Shown: piece by piece, positions 26,862 through 35,256 of the stretch
Layout: each line of letters starts with the position of its first letter
Position numbering within the stretch: the stretch's first letter is position 1
Source: Streptomyces composti
Lineage (GTDB): Bacteria; Actinomycetota; Actinomycetes; Streptomycetales; Streptomycetaceae
DNA: 64,000 nucleotides
Assembly (NCBI RefSeq): GCF_012034205.1
Contig: NZ_JAATEM010000017.1
Location: 62,001 to 126,000 of the forward strand
Direction of reading: 5' to 3'
Notes under the pieces: model-generated
Told to the model about the DNA's origin: nothing
Seen by the model: only the letters and a program-made list of their open reading frames with translations
Databases searched by the model: none
Program-made: the position numbers and the translations under genes

Positions 26862-27271
26862 GAGGAGCTCCTTTCGCTTGGCCAGATCGTGAGGTAGTCC
26901 GAGATCACCGAGGAGCGGTCGAAGGAGGGGTCCAGCTCGGCGCCGGTCAGATCGGCACCGCTGAGATCGGCGCCGTCCAGGTTGGCGCCCACGAGCCGGC
27001 AGCCGTTCAGCTCGGCCAGGATGAGGTACGCCTCGCACAGGTCGGCGCCCTCGAGGTCGGCGTCCCGCAGGTCGGCGGAGATCAGATACGCCTCGGTGAG
27101 CACGGCGCCGGTGAAGTCGGCGCCGGCGAGTTCGGCGCCCTGCAGATCGGCGCCGTGCAGCATCGCCTTGCGCAGATCGGGGCGGAAGGGGCCCTGGGCG
27201 CGGCGCCTGCGGGCGTGTTCGTTCCAGCGTCCGGGGCCCTGGAGCAGGATGGACTCGTCCTCGGTGGGCAT
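26858..27271 (-). CDS. Pentapeptide-repeat protein
   Basis: A 137-residue protein. After a 27-residue charged leader it is built of A(D/N)LxxAxLxx pentapeptides (MLHGADLQGAELAGADFTGA through ADLSGADLTGAELD), about 18 repeats, enough for a right-handed quadrilateral beta-helix of 4-5 coils. Related MfpA/Qnr proteins mimic DNA and shield gyrase; whether this one does is unknown. It is embedded between the carbamoyltransferase (4-bp overlap) and a BtrH paralogue (17-bp gap), so it belongs to the operon. A self-protection role is plausible. Confidence 0.88.
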   Translation of the reverse strand: MPTEDESILLQGPGRWNEHARRRRAQGPFRPDLRKAMLHGADLQGAELAGADFTGAVLTEAYLISADLRDADLEGADLCEAYLILAELNGCRLVGANLDGADLSGADLTGAELDPSFDRSSVISDYLTIWPSERSSS

Positions 27272-27288
27272 CTCGGGGGACCTCGCGT

Positions 27289-28323
27289 CTACAGGGTGGT
27301 GAGCGCGGTGAGCGCCCGCTTCTCGGCGGCCGACGCGGACCGTGCGGTGTCGGCCACGGCGTCCACCAGCGTCTTCAGGTCGTCGCGGGCGGTGTGGCCG
27401 CCCGCCGTCAGCAGGGCGGAGCCCAGCTCGGACCAGAGCCGGCCGCTGTCGGAGAACTGTCCGGCGGCCTCGGCGTAGCGTTCCTCGCCGGTGGCCTCGG
27501 CCAGCCGGGCCAGGAAGCGGGCGGTCATCGGCCGGAAGAGTCCGCCCCCGGTGCCGAAGGACTCGATCTGCCGTCCCAGGTGCAGCAGTTGCCGGGCCAG
27601 CGCGTCGGTGTGCACCACCCGTCCGGTCAGGTCCACGTCCTCGGCCTCGCCCCGCTTGGTTTCGGGCCAGGACGGCGCGGTGGCGGCGAGCTGCTTCATG
27701 CCGGCGATCCCGAGGTTGCGGCTTCCGGGCCGGAGGATCTCGCGGCACATCGTGCGGACGGCGACCGGGCCGACCTTGTCCAGCTGCGGGGTCCGGCGGG
27801 GTGTGCCGAAGACGTAGACCTTCCAGTCCGGGTCGAGCGGCGGGGAGTTGCGGCTGGAGCGGGCGGCCTGCAGGGCGTCCGCGGGGACTGTGACGGGGTC
27901 GTCGAAGGCCGGGTCGGACACCTCGAAGGCGTCGCCGAGGTCGCGGACCACATTGACGAAGTAGCCGCCGAAGGAGGACCGCCCGTCCAGGCCCCAGTGC
28001 GGGAGCAGCCCGAGGTCCACCCGGGTCAGCACGGCCGGCGCCGACCGCAGCAGCCCGGCGAGACCCGCGGCGGACTTGGGGGTGTGCGCGGTGACCTCGA
28101 CGCCCATCAGCCGGGCCGCACGAAGCGGCAGGACGGCCTGCTTGCCGACGACGATGTCCGGGGCGTTGCCGTTCGCCGGGAAGTAGGAGAAGCCGAAGCC
28201 TCCGTCCAGGCCGAACACGATCTCCTCGTCCACCCGGTGTCCGCCCGCCGCGAGCAGCGCGCACTGGCAGGCCGACTCGCAGTGGATGCCGCGCCGGTGG
28301 ACATAGCGGCCGGTCTCGCTCAT
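27289..28323 (-). CDS. BtrH-type papain-like protein 2 (His to Tyr variant)
   Basis: A 344-residue BtrH_N-type paralogue. The Cys motif is kept (GIHCESACQ, C15), as is the VFGLDGGFGFSYF segment. Where copies 1, 3 and 4 have the probable catalytic His (AHYVA or AHCIA), this one reads GGYFVNV, so His is replaced by Tyr (Y121). The C-terminal domain keeps GTGGGLFRPMTARFLARLAEA. It is the most divergent of the four copies. Its ATG lies 4 bp beyond the AlkD-like stop. It may be catalytically impaired, have another acid-base residue, or be a partner subunit. Confidence 0.75.
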   Translation of the reverse strand: MSETGRYVHRRGIHCESACQCALLAAGGHRVDEEIVFGLDGGFGFSYFPANGNAPDIVVGKQAVLPLRAARLMGVEVTAHTPKSAAGLAGLLRSAPAVLTRVDLGLLPHWGLDGRSSFGGYFVNVVRDLGDAFEVSDPAFDDPVTVPADALQAARSSRNSPPLDPDWKVYVFGTPRRTPQLDKVGPVAVRTMCREILRPGSRNLGIAGMKQLAATAPSWPETKRGEAEDVDLTGRVVHTDALARQLLHLGRQIESFGTGGGLFRPMTARFLARLAEATGEERYAEAAGQFSDSGRLWSELGSALLTAGGHTARDDLKTLVDAVADTARSASAAEKRALTALTTL

Positions 28324-28327
28324 CGCG

Positions 28328-29077
28328 TCACCTCTGTCCCAGTGCCATCAAGGACCGGCGCAGCCGCGGGTCCATCTTCTCCACCGCGTACCGGAAGGTG
28401 TCGCGGGGCATCTCGGTGTGCCAGGTGCGCAGGAACTCGGCCACCTCGTCGGGGTGGACCTCGGCGGTGACCTTGAGCAGCCAGCCGCAGCCCTTCTGCA
28501 CAGAGGGATGGTCGTCGTGCATCAGCCGCTCGCAGTTGCCGAAGACGTGCTCCAGCGGCAGTTCGTGGACGACGCGGCCGACCTTGCGGCGGACGAACTT
28601 CACCACGGCCACATTGGCGGCGCGCCTGGCCCAGGGGGAGTGCGCGCCGGTCCAGTCGCGGGTGCGTCCGATCAGCTCCAGGTGGCCGAGGAAGTACGGG
28701 TACAGCAGCTTCAGGCACAGGTCGTCGCACTGTGCCCAGTTGGACACGTACTTCTCCAGCCAGTGCTCGCAGCGGTCGAGCAGCTCGGGGCCGAGACCCC
28801 GGCGGGCGACCTTGTGGAGCACGGCGAAGCCGAGCAGCACCTCTTCGTGGTGCCGGGCGCGGGCCAGCAGTTCATCGGCGAGCAGCAGCCGTTCGGCGGC
28901 GGGGACGCCGGGGCGGTCGCGGAAGTATCCGCCGGCGATCTCCACGACCGCGGCGTTGGCGACGCCGAGGGCCTGGATCTCGTGCGGGAAGTACCGCTGC
29001 ATACGGGCCGCGAACTCCGGGTCGGCGCGGGCGGCGAGCGCGGCGGACAGGTCGTCCGCGGCCTTGGCGACGTCCAT
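28328..29077 (-). CDS. AlkD-type DNA glycosylase (self-resistance)
   Basis: A 249-residue HEAT-repeat DNA alkylation-repair protein. Family marks: FAARMQRYFPHEIQALGV at 22-39, then the AlkD active-site pattern with W114 and D118 (SNWAQCDD), Arg pair 151-152 and W199 (KGCGWLLKV), equivalent to AlkD W109/D113/R148/W187. AlkD-type glycosylases remove bulky N3-alkyladenine without base flipping. The homologue YtkR2 in the yatakemycin cluster removes the drug-adenine adduct. Its ATG overlaps the radical SAM stop (ATGA). A resistance role is well supported by family and context. Confidence 0.9.
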   Translation of the reverse strand: MDVAKAADDLSAALAARADPEFAARMQRYFPHEIQALGVANAAVVEIAGGYFRDRPGVPAAERLLLADELLARARHHEEVLLGFAVLHKVARRGLGPELLDRCEHWLEKYVSNWAQCDDLCLKLLYPYFLGHLELIGRTRDWTGAHSPWARRAANVAVVKFVRRKVGRVVHELPLEHVFGNCERLMHDDHPSVQKGCGWLLKVTAEVHPDEVAEFLRTWHTEMPRDTFRYAVEKMDPRLRRSLMALGQR

Positions 29078-30579
29078 CACGAGGCTCCGATCGTGATGGG
29101 GAGCGGCCGGGTGGCCGTCTTCTTCTTCGGTGCCCGCTCCAGGCGCGGCTTGCCCTGCATCACGTACTCGTACTCCTGCTGCATGTCGGCCACCAGCTGG
29201 ATGGTGTGCCGGGCCCGGTCGTAGAGGTTCTGGCCGCGCAGGCCCCACCACAGGTACCAGTTGCGGTGGCTGAGGTAGGCGTCGCGGACGTAGTCGAGAG
29301 TGTCGCGGTCGGCGAGGATCGCGGGCTCCACATAGAAGGCGGGGACGAAGGTGCCCTGGTCCTCCGTCAGGATGCCGGCCTTGATCGCCTGCTTCTGCAG
29401 CTTGGTGCCGCTGAGGATGCGGATGCCGAGGTTGGCGTAGATCTGGGCCGGGTTGAGGTACTTCTCGGTGAAGCGGATCGACTCCCGCAGCGCCTGCGGG
29501 GTCTCCCCCGGCCCGCCGAGGAAGATGCAGTGGGTGTGTTCGATGGGACTGGCGGTGAACAGCCGGTCCACCTCGAGGACGCGGGCCATGTCGAAGCCCT
29601 TCATCAGGTCGGCCAGGGCCTCGTCGGTGAGCGCGTCGGTGCCGAGGTCGACCCGGATGCAGCCGGCCGCGTGGAGCAGCTTCACGAACTCCGGGGTGAC
29701 CGCGTTCGGGGTGAGCTGGCAGTACCACGGCACGTCGAGGCCGGCGCGGATCATCTCCTCGCACACCTCGGCGGCGTACTCCATCGGGTAGTTGAAGGTG
29801 GCGTCGACGATCTCGAACTCCTGCACGGCCGGGTTCTCCGCCATGGCCCGCTGGATCTCGGCGACGACCTCGGCCGGCTCCTTGAACCGGTCGCCCTTGC
29901 CCTCGGTCTTGCGGATGATGCAGTAGGAGCAGAACAGCTTGCAGCCGCGCTTGGTCTGCAGGGTCTCGATGGCCGGCTGGTGGTCCCGGGTGAGGTCGGA
30001 GGCGGCGGAGACGCCCTCCTCGAAGTACCGCGGGTCGTAGACGGTCCGGTCCGGCTCCAGGGCGCGCAGGTCGAAGGCGGAGCTGGACGGGTTCTGGCAG
30101 AACCTGCCCTGCTCGTCGAGGTAGCACAGCCCCGGGATCGACTCCAGGTCGCCGCCGTGCTCCAGGTAGTCCATCAGCTGGACGACCCCGGCCTCGCCCT
30201 CACCGGCGATGCCGTAGTCGGGCTGGGCGTACTCGAAGAACGACAGCGGCTCCACGGAGAAGCCGGAGCCGCCGAGGACGACCGTGGCGTCGGTGTACTT
30301 GCGCACGCACTGGACGATCTTCTCGGTCATCGGGCCGAAGAAGACCGGGTCGATGAAGGTGAGGTTGTCCAGGTTCCGCACGGCGATGCCGACCACGTCG
30401 TACCGCTCGGCGGTCAGCCGCTCCCGGACCGCCTTGAGCTCGCGGGACTCCCAGAGCAGGTCCAGGACGTCGACCTGGTGGCCGGCGTGCTTGAGCGCGG
30501 CGCTGATGTAGGCCATGCCGATGGGCAGCGCCGGCCGCGGCACCCGGATCTTGTTGGTGGAGATGAGCAGTACACGCAT
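29077..30579 (-). CDS. B12-binding-type radical SAM protein, probable C-methyltransferase
   Basis: A 500-residue protein with an N-terminal cobalamin-binding-like Rossmann domain (VLLISTNKIRVPRPALPIGMAYISAALKHAGH, then VVLGGSGFSVEP and GEGEAGVVQLMDYL), followed by a radical SAM barrel with C213-x3-C217-x2-C220 (CKLFCSYC). This is the class B (B12) radical SAM methyltransferase layout. The DxHxxG base-off motif is not obvious, as in several members. It may add the C-methyl found on the pyrrole ring of spirocyclopropane compounds, but substrate assignment is inference. Coupled to the AlkD gene. Confidence 0.85.
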   Translation of the reverse strand: MRVLLISTNKIRVPRPALPIGMAYISAALKHAGHQVDVLDLLWESRELKAVRERLTAERYDVVGIAVRNLDNLTFIDPVFFGPMTEKIVQCVRKYTDATVVLGGSGFSVEPLSFFEYAQPDYGIAGEGEAGVVQLMDYLEHGGDLESIPGLCYLDEQGRFCQNPSSSAFDLRALEPDRTVYDPRYFEEGVSAASDLTRDHQPAIETLQTKRGCKLFCSYCIIRKTEGKGDRFKEPAEVVAEIQRAMAENPAVQEFEIVDATFNYPMEYAAEVCEEMIRAGLDVPWYCQLTPNAVTPEFVKLLHAAGCIRVDLGTDALTDEALADLMKGFDMARVLEVDRLFTASPIEHTHCIFLGGPGETPQALRESIRFTEKYLNPAQIYANLGIRILSGTKLQKQAIKAGILTEDQGTFVPAFYVEPAILADRDTLDYVRDAYLSHRNWYLWWGLRGQNLYDRARHTIQLVADMQQEYEYVMQGKPRLERAPKKKTATRPLPITIGAS

Positions 30580-30585
30580 GGGCCT

Positions 30586-31428
30586 TCACTCCCGCTCGAA
30601 CTGCCAGTACGTCGCCGGCCGCAGATCGCCGGTCAGGGTGGCCTTGGTGCGGTAGCGGCGCATGCGGTCCAGGTCGATCTCGGCGACGCCGACGCCCGCC
30701 TCCTTGCCGAGGTCGGTCATGCGTTCGTCACCGTCGACGAAGTCGAAGCGCTCCGCCTCCAGGAACAGCGGGTCGGCCAGGATCTGGCTGCACCCCATGT
30801 AGCTGAACCCGGCGTACAGGTTGTGGCCGATGCCGGAGGCGAAGGCGATGACGCACTCGGCGTCCACGGCCCGGACCGGCAGCCGCAGGTTGGCCACGTA
30901 GGCGAACATGTCGGGCACCAGCGCGGAGCAGACGATGACGTCGACGCCGCGCAGGCAGTACTCCCGTGCCGTCTCCGGGAAGTTGATGTCGTAGCCCTGC
31001 ATCAGGCCGATGCGTCCGAAACCGGTGTCGAAGACGGGGTACTCCGTGCCGCCGGTGAGGTAGCGGGCCTCCAGTTCGTGCAGGTGGACCCGCCGGTAGC
31101 GGCCGAGCAGGGTGCCCTCGGGTCCGCACAGCACGGAGGTGCTGTAGTACGTGCCGTTCTCGCCCCGCTCCAGCAGGCCCGCGGCGATGTGGGTGCCGGT
31201 CTGCTTCGCCTGCTCGCAGAGGAACTCGGTCTCCGGGCCGGGGATCGGCACCGACACCTCGGCGACCTCGAGGATGTTCCCGGAGGTGGAGAACGCCTCG
31301 GGCAGGCAGATCAGGTGGGCGCCCTGCTCTGCGGCCTGCTGGATGTACCGCTCGGCCCGGCGCAGGTTCTGCTGCGGCTTGCCGAGCTTCGACTCCATCT
31401 GGACGACGGCGATCCTCGTCGCGGCCAT
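30586..31428 (-). CDS. Nitrilase-fold protein A lacking catalytic Cys
   Basis: A 280-residue member of the carbon-nitrogen hydrolase superfamily by overall pattern (IAVVQMESKLGKPQQNL, LPEAFSTSG, GRIGLMQGYDINFPETAREYCL, VRAVDAECVIAFASGIG). The catalytic Glu is kept (E44), but the Lys of YRKxHL is Arg (R113) and the nucleophile Cys (normally ICYD) is Gly (G145). It cannot work as an ordinary thiol amidase. It could be a structural partner, use substrate-assisted chemistry or bind an amide ligand. The stop of the methyltransferase and this ATG overlap as TGATG; a GTG one codon earlier is an alternative start. Confidence 0.85.
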   Translation of the reverse strand: MAATRIAVVQMESKLGKPQQNLRRAERYIQQAAEQGAHLICLPEAFSTSGNILEVAEVSVPIPGPETEFLCEQAKQTGTHIAAGLLERGENGTYYSTSVLCGPEGTLLGRYRRVHLHELEARYLTGGTEYPVFDTGFGRIGLMQGYDINFPETAREYCLRGVDVIVCSALVPDMFAYVANLRLPVRAVDAECVIAFASGIGHNLYAGFSYMGCSQILADPLFLEAERFDFVDGDERMTDLGKEAGVGVAEIDLDRMRRYRTKATLTGDLRPATYWQFERE

Positions 31429-32132
31429 CACTCACTCACCTGCTCCAGGGAACGCGAGGAGATCACCAGGCCGAGATCCTCCTCGGCGACCTGCCAGTCC
31501 TCCAGGCCGGCCTCCTTGAGCAGGTCGGCCACCTCGTCGCGGGTGTAGGCGGCCTGCAGCGACCGCATGAACTCCTCGCCGCCCTCCTTGACGAACTGGA
31601 GGATGAAGGTGATGTGCCCCTCCTCGGCGTGCCGGTTCATGTCCTCGATGATCACCACGCCGCCGGGCTTGCAGATGCGGGCGCACTCCTTGAGCGTCTC
31701 CACCGGCCGGCGCCAGCGGTGCAGCGAGGAGAAGGAGAAGACGATGTCGGCGGAGTCGTCCGGGAACGGCATCCGGTGCAGCTTGGCCATCTCGAACTCG
31801 ACGTCGCCCGCGCTGTTCGCCCACACCGCGAGCGTCAGGTTGTCCTCGGCGACATCGACCAGGTTCTGGTTCTCCTCCACCCCGGAGACGGCCAGGTCGG
31901 GCAGTTTGCCGGCCACGTGCAGGGAGAGCAGCCCGGTGTTGAAGCCGACCTCGACCAGGTCGGTCATGTCGTCCTGGACCTGGGCGAGGATGCGCTCGGT
32001 CGGCCGCTTGTAGGCCATCAGGGCGGAGCGGCGCATGCCGAGGTCGTACAGCCGCACCTTGTCGATGTCGTCGTGCGGCGAGGGGATCGGGACGCGTTCG
32101 GCCAGGTCGAGCAGTCGGGTGTCAGTGGCCAC
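31428..32132 (-). CDS. Class I SAM methyltransferase, partner of HemN-like protein
   Basis: A 234-residue methyltransferase with motif I VEVGFNTGLLSLHVA (Asn replaces the usual Gly), acidic loop VSGVEENQNLV, motif IV DIVFSFSSLHRW and motif VI GGVVIIEDMN. The GTG start at 32132 overlaps the HemN-like gene by 11 bp, so the two are coupled. In CC-1065 a HemN-like radical SAM enzyme (C10P) and a methyltransferase (C10Q) jointly build the cyclopropane, with the methyltransferase catalysing ring closure. The same gene pair here suggests the same job. It is a paralogue of the methyltransferase at 49385-50074. Confidence 0.88.
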   Translation of the reverse strand: MATDTRLLDLAERVPIPSPHDDIDKVRLYDLGMRRSALMAYKRPTERILAQVQDDMTDLVEVGFNTGLLSLHVAGKLPDLAVSGVEENQNLVDVAEDNLTLAVWANSAGDVEFEMAKLHRMPFPDDSADIVFSFSSLHRWRRPVETLKECARICKPGGVVIIEDMNRHAEEGHITFILQFVKEGGEEFMRSLQAAYTRDEVADLLKEAGLEDWQVAEEDLGLVISSRSLEQVSE

Positions 32133-33501
32133 AGCCGGCCTCCTCGGTGGTGGGACGCGTGGTGATCTGGACGGGCACGGGCTGCCGGGCGATGAAGCTG
32201 GAGATGTCCGCGCCCAGGTGCTGCGGGTAGCGCCGGTACTCCGGCGAGTAGAAGGCCTTGGAGATGTTGTCGAGGTAGTACCAGCCCTTGGGGCCGGTCA
32301 CCGTGATGCCGTCCTCGTCGGCGGTGATCAGGCCCTTGTCGACCAGGTCGTCGATCTCGGCGCGGAACATCTCCATGAAGTCGACGCCGTGCAGCCGGCG
32401 GAAGGTGTCGCGGCGGACCCGGCCGGCCTTGACGCCGAGCACCATGGAGCGGCGGATCGCCTCGGACCTGGTGATGTGCTTGCCCATGGAGATCGGCAGC
32501 CTGCCCTCCATCACGGTCTGGATGTAGCGGCCGATGTCGGGCTCGTTGAAGTACCAGTGGTCGCGCAGATGCCCCGTGGCGGTGGGGCCCAGCGGGATGA
32601 TCGGCACGTCCTCGCTCCACGAGGTCTCGCCGTACTTGGGCTGGCAGCCGGGCTTGGCGAAGCAGTCGCCGTAGTAGCCCAGGTAGCCGGCCTTGGTGAG
32701 CTTCTCCGCGGCGAACAGGAACATCTCGTCGACCACGGCCTTCTCGGGGACCGGCGGCAGCTTGCGGCGCTTGGTGGAGACCTGCGCGAACTCCATGTAC
32801 GTGTAGAAGGAGATGCAGGTGACGCCGAGCTCGATGGCGACGTCCAGGCTGTACTCCCAGCTCTCCATCGTCTGGCCGTTGATGCCGTGCATCAGGTCGA
32901 TGTTGATGTTCTCGAAGCCGCAGCGGCGCAGCAGCCGGATGCTCTCCTTGAGCATCTCCGGGTCGTTGGGGCGGCCGAGGTTCTTCAGCTCCTCCGCGAC
33001 GAAGGTCTGCACGCCGAGGCTGATGCGCCGCACCCCGCGCTCCAGCAGCACCTTGGCCTTGCGCTCGGTGATGTCGACGGGGGTGCTCTCGATGGAGAAG
33101 TCCGCGCCCTCCTCGACGTTGAGGCTGCCGAAGAGGTGCCCGAGCAGGTCGTCGAGCTGGGTGGCGGTGAGCGCGGTCGGGGTGCCGCCGCCGATGTAGC
33201 CGAGGGTGATGACGTGGTCCTGGATGTAGGGCCGCCCGGCGTAGTTGGTGATCTCCTTCTTCAGCGCCTCGAGGTAGGTGCGGGTCAGGTCGCGGTCGGT
33301 CTGGTGCTTGATGTAGGGGCAGCTGAAGCAGAGCCGGTTGCAGAAGGGGATGTGGACGTAGACGCCCATCGGCCGGGAGGCGAAGACCTCCTCCTCGGTC
33401 ACCGGGACGTGCTTGGTGGGGTACTGCCGCACCCACTCGTTGTCCCGCTCCGGGTACTCCTTCCAGAACGGCATGCTGGTGGTCGTGGTGCTGATGCTCA
33501 T
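32122..33501 (-). CDS. HemN-like radical SAM enzyme (cyclopropanation)
   Basis: A 459-residue HemN-family protein. YVHIPFC leads into the [4Fe-4S] motif C54-x3-C58-x2-C61 (CNRLCFSC), and the fourth HemN Cys (CxC) is replaced by Pro-Tyr. GYIGGGTPTALTATQLDDLL, ISLGVQTF, NIDLMHGINGQT and the C-terminal HemN_C-like winged region follow. HemN-like proteins bind two SAM molecules and form a SAM methylene radical; C10P of CC-1065 uses this to methylate before cyclopropane closure. It is not a heme-pathway gene by context. ATGA overlap with the ABC ATPase gene. Confidence 0.9.
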   Translation of the reverse strand: MSISTTTTSMPFWKEYPERDNEWVRQYPTKHVPVTEEEVFASRPMGVYVHIPFCNRLCFSCPYIKHQTDRDLTRTYLEALKKEITNYAGRPYIQDHVITLGYIGGGTPTALTATQLDDLLGHLFGSLNVEEGADFSIESTPVDITERKAKVLLERGVRRISLGVQTFVAEELKNLGRPNDPEMLKESIRLLRRCGFENINIDLMHGINGQTMESWEYSLDVAIELGVTCISFYTYMEFAQVSTKRRKLPPVPEKAVVDEMFLFAAEKLTKAGYLGYYGDCFAKPGCQPKYGETSWSEDVPIIPLGPTATGHLRDHWYFNEPDIGRYIQTVMEGRLPISMGKHITRSEAIRRSMVLGVKAGRVRRDTFRRLHGVDFMEMFRAEIDDLVDKGLITADEDGITVTGPKGWYYLDNISKAFYSPEYRRYPQHLGADISSFIARQPVPVQITTRPTTEEAGCGH

Positions 33502-34481
33502 GCGTGGTCCTCCGGTTCGGCTCGGCCGACGAGGGAGCGGACGACATCGGCGAGGGTGGGCTGGAAGTAGGCTGCGGAGCGCAGCGCCAGGCCGGCGGCA
33601 TGGGCACGGGACACCAGCTCCGCCAGGGTGGACCGGTGGTCGCCGCCGGACAGGTCGAGCTTGACGCCGTTCTCGGCGGGGGCGACGGCCCGCACCGGGC
33701 CTCCCGTGCCGCCGTCCGTGGTCTGCTGCCGCGCCCAGGCGCGCAGCCGCGCGAGATCGGACTCGGTGAAGGCCTCCAGGACGAGGCTGGAGCGTTCTCC
33801 CCACCGGGTGACGGTCTCCAGGGAGGCGTCCTGGAGCTGGCGGCCCTGGTGCAGCGCGACCACCGAGTCGGCCAGGGCGAGAAGTTCGTCGCGGTGGTGG
33901 CTGGCGAACAGCACGCCGACGCCGTCCTTCTTCAGGCTGCGCAGCAGCTCGAGCAGCGTCTCGCGCGCGGTGGGGTCCAGGCCGGTGGTGGGCTCGTCGA
34001 GGATCAGCAGGTCGGGGCGGTGCGCGACGGCGCTGATGACGTGCAGCTTGCGCTGGCTGCCACCGGAGAGGCTGCGTACGTACCGGTCGCGGTACTGCTC
34101 CAGGTCGGCCAGCGCGAGCAGCTCCTCGTAGCGGCCGGGGCCGGCCCTCCGCAGCTTGAGCTGGTGCCTGAGGTAGGTCTCGACGGTGACGCCGTCCGGC
34201 AGGTCCTTGGCCTGCTGGACGTAGCCGATGTGGCGGCTGACCTGCCCCCATCGGCGGGGCGGGGTGCCGCAGATGCGGATCTCGCCGCCGTCCGGGCGCA
34301 GCAGGCCGGCCACCAGCCGGATCAGGGTGGTCTTGCCGGCGCCGTTGGTGCCGATGATGGCCACGCCCTGGCCCGCCGCCACGGTGAAGCCGATGGAGCG
34401 CAGGGCGAAGCCGGGGCCCACCCGGTGGTCGAGCCGGGAGACCGACAGCACGGGGGTGCCGGCGCGCGGGGTGTCAGCCAT
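33498..34481 (-). CDS. ABC transporter ATP-binding protein (cluster exporter)
   Basis: A 327-residue ATPase. Walker A GTNGAGKTT, Q-loop YVQQAK, signature LSGGSQRKLHV, Walker B LLILDEPTTGLDP and H-loop SHHRDEL are all intact. The C-terminal 90 residues form an accessory domain. It overlaps the permease gene by 8 bp. With the next gene it forms a two-component ABC-2 exporter, probably for the cluster product or an intermediate, and so a second layer of self-protection. Confidence 0.92.
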   Translation of the reverse strand: MADTPRAGTPVLSVSRLDHRVGPGFALRSIGFTVAAGQGVAIIGTNGAGKTTLIRLVAGLLRPDGGEIRICGTPPRRWGQVSRHIGYVQQAKDLPDGVTVETYLRHQLKLRRAGPGRYEELLALADLEQYRDRYVRSLSGGSQRKLHVISAVAHRPDLLILDEPTTGLDPTARETLLELLRSLKKDGVGVLFASHHRDELLALADSVVALHQGRQLQDASLETVTRWGERSSLVLEAFTESDLARLRAWARQQTTDGGTGGPVRAVAPAENGVKLDLSGGDHRSTLAELVSRAHAAGLALRSAAYFQPTLADVVRSLVGRAEPEDHA

Positions 34482-35256
34482 GGCCGATCCTCCTGCGGAA
34501 GGCGAAGGCGGCGATGCCGAGGGCGAGGAAGGAGTAGGCCACCGCCAGCACCGACGCGGCGGTGGCGCCGAGATCGGGTGAGGTGGCGGCGCGGAAGATG
34601 TCGACGTGCACCGAGAGCGGGAGCTTGTCGAAGACGTCCCCCAGCGCCCCGAGGTTGTCCAGCGGGAAGAAGATCCCGGCGAAGTACATCAGCGGGATGA
34701 CGATGATGTTCACCACCGCGGGGAAGGAGATCTCGTTGGTGTAGGTGGCGATGAGGATGCCGAGTCCGGCGAAGGCCGTGCAGGCGGTGAAGAAGCCCAG
34801 CACGAACAGCGGCAGCGAGTGGACCTCGGCGTCGAAGACCCCGAGGCCGAGCACCAGCACCAGCACGAACTGGAACAGGCACTTGAGCACCACGCCGACG
34901 ATCCGGGCGAGCAGGAACCCCGAGTACGACAGGGGCGAGAGGATCAGGTCCTCGATGGTGCGCCGGTTGCGGTCGATGATGACCGTGTAGCCGACGGTGT
35001 AGGTGCAGCTGAACATGATGCCCGCGCCGATGATCCCGGGGAAGACGAAGCCGAAGTAGTTGGCCGCCGAGGGGTCCGGGCTCACCATCTGGTCGGTGGC
35101 CGCGCCGAAGGCCAGCACCATCGACACCGAGGTCAGCAGCGTCGACACGGCGAAGAGGCGGTTGTCGAAGAACTGCCGCATGTCGATGGCGACCAGGCCG
35201 AGCACGTCACCGAGCCAGCTGTTCTCCGGCCGCATGCGGGTCGCTCTGGTCCTCAT
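34474..35256 (-). CDS. ABC-2 type transporter permease (cluster exporter)
   Basis: A 260-residue membrane protein with six predicted helices: FFDNRLFAVSTLLTSVSMV, GFVFPGIIGAGIMFSC, LLARIVGVVLKCLFQFVLVLV, FVLGFFTACTAFAGLGIL, VVNIIVIPLMYFAGIFFP and the last near the C-terminus. The ABC2_membrane motif RRTIEDLILSPLS is between helices 2 and 3. It pairs with the ATPase at 33498-34481. ATG at 35256 overlaps the nitrilase-fold B stop. Confidence 0.9.
   Translation of the reverse strand: MRTRATRMRPENSWLGDVLGLVAIDMRQFFDNRLFAVSTLLTSVSMVLAFGAATDQMVSPDPSAANYFGFVFPGIIGAGIMFSCTYTVGYTVIIDRNRRTIEDLILSPLSYSGFLLARIVGVVLKCLFQFVLVLVLGLGVFDAEVHSLPLFVLGFFTACTAFAGLGILIATYTNEISFPAVVNIIVIPLMYFAGIFFPLDNLGALGDVFDKLPLSVHVDIFRAATSPDLGATAASVLAVAYSFLALGIAAFAFRRRIGHG

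Noticed and set aside
32122..33501. HemN-like gene as coproporphyrinogen III dehydrogenase of heme synthesis
   Set aside because: The fourth HemN Cys is replaced, and the gene is coupled to cluster genes rather than heme genes.
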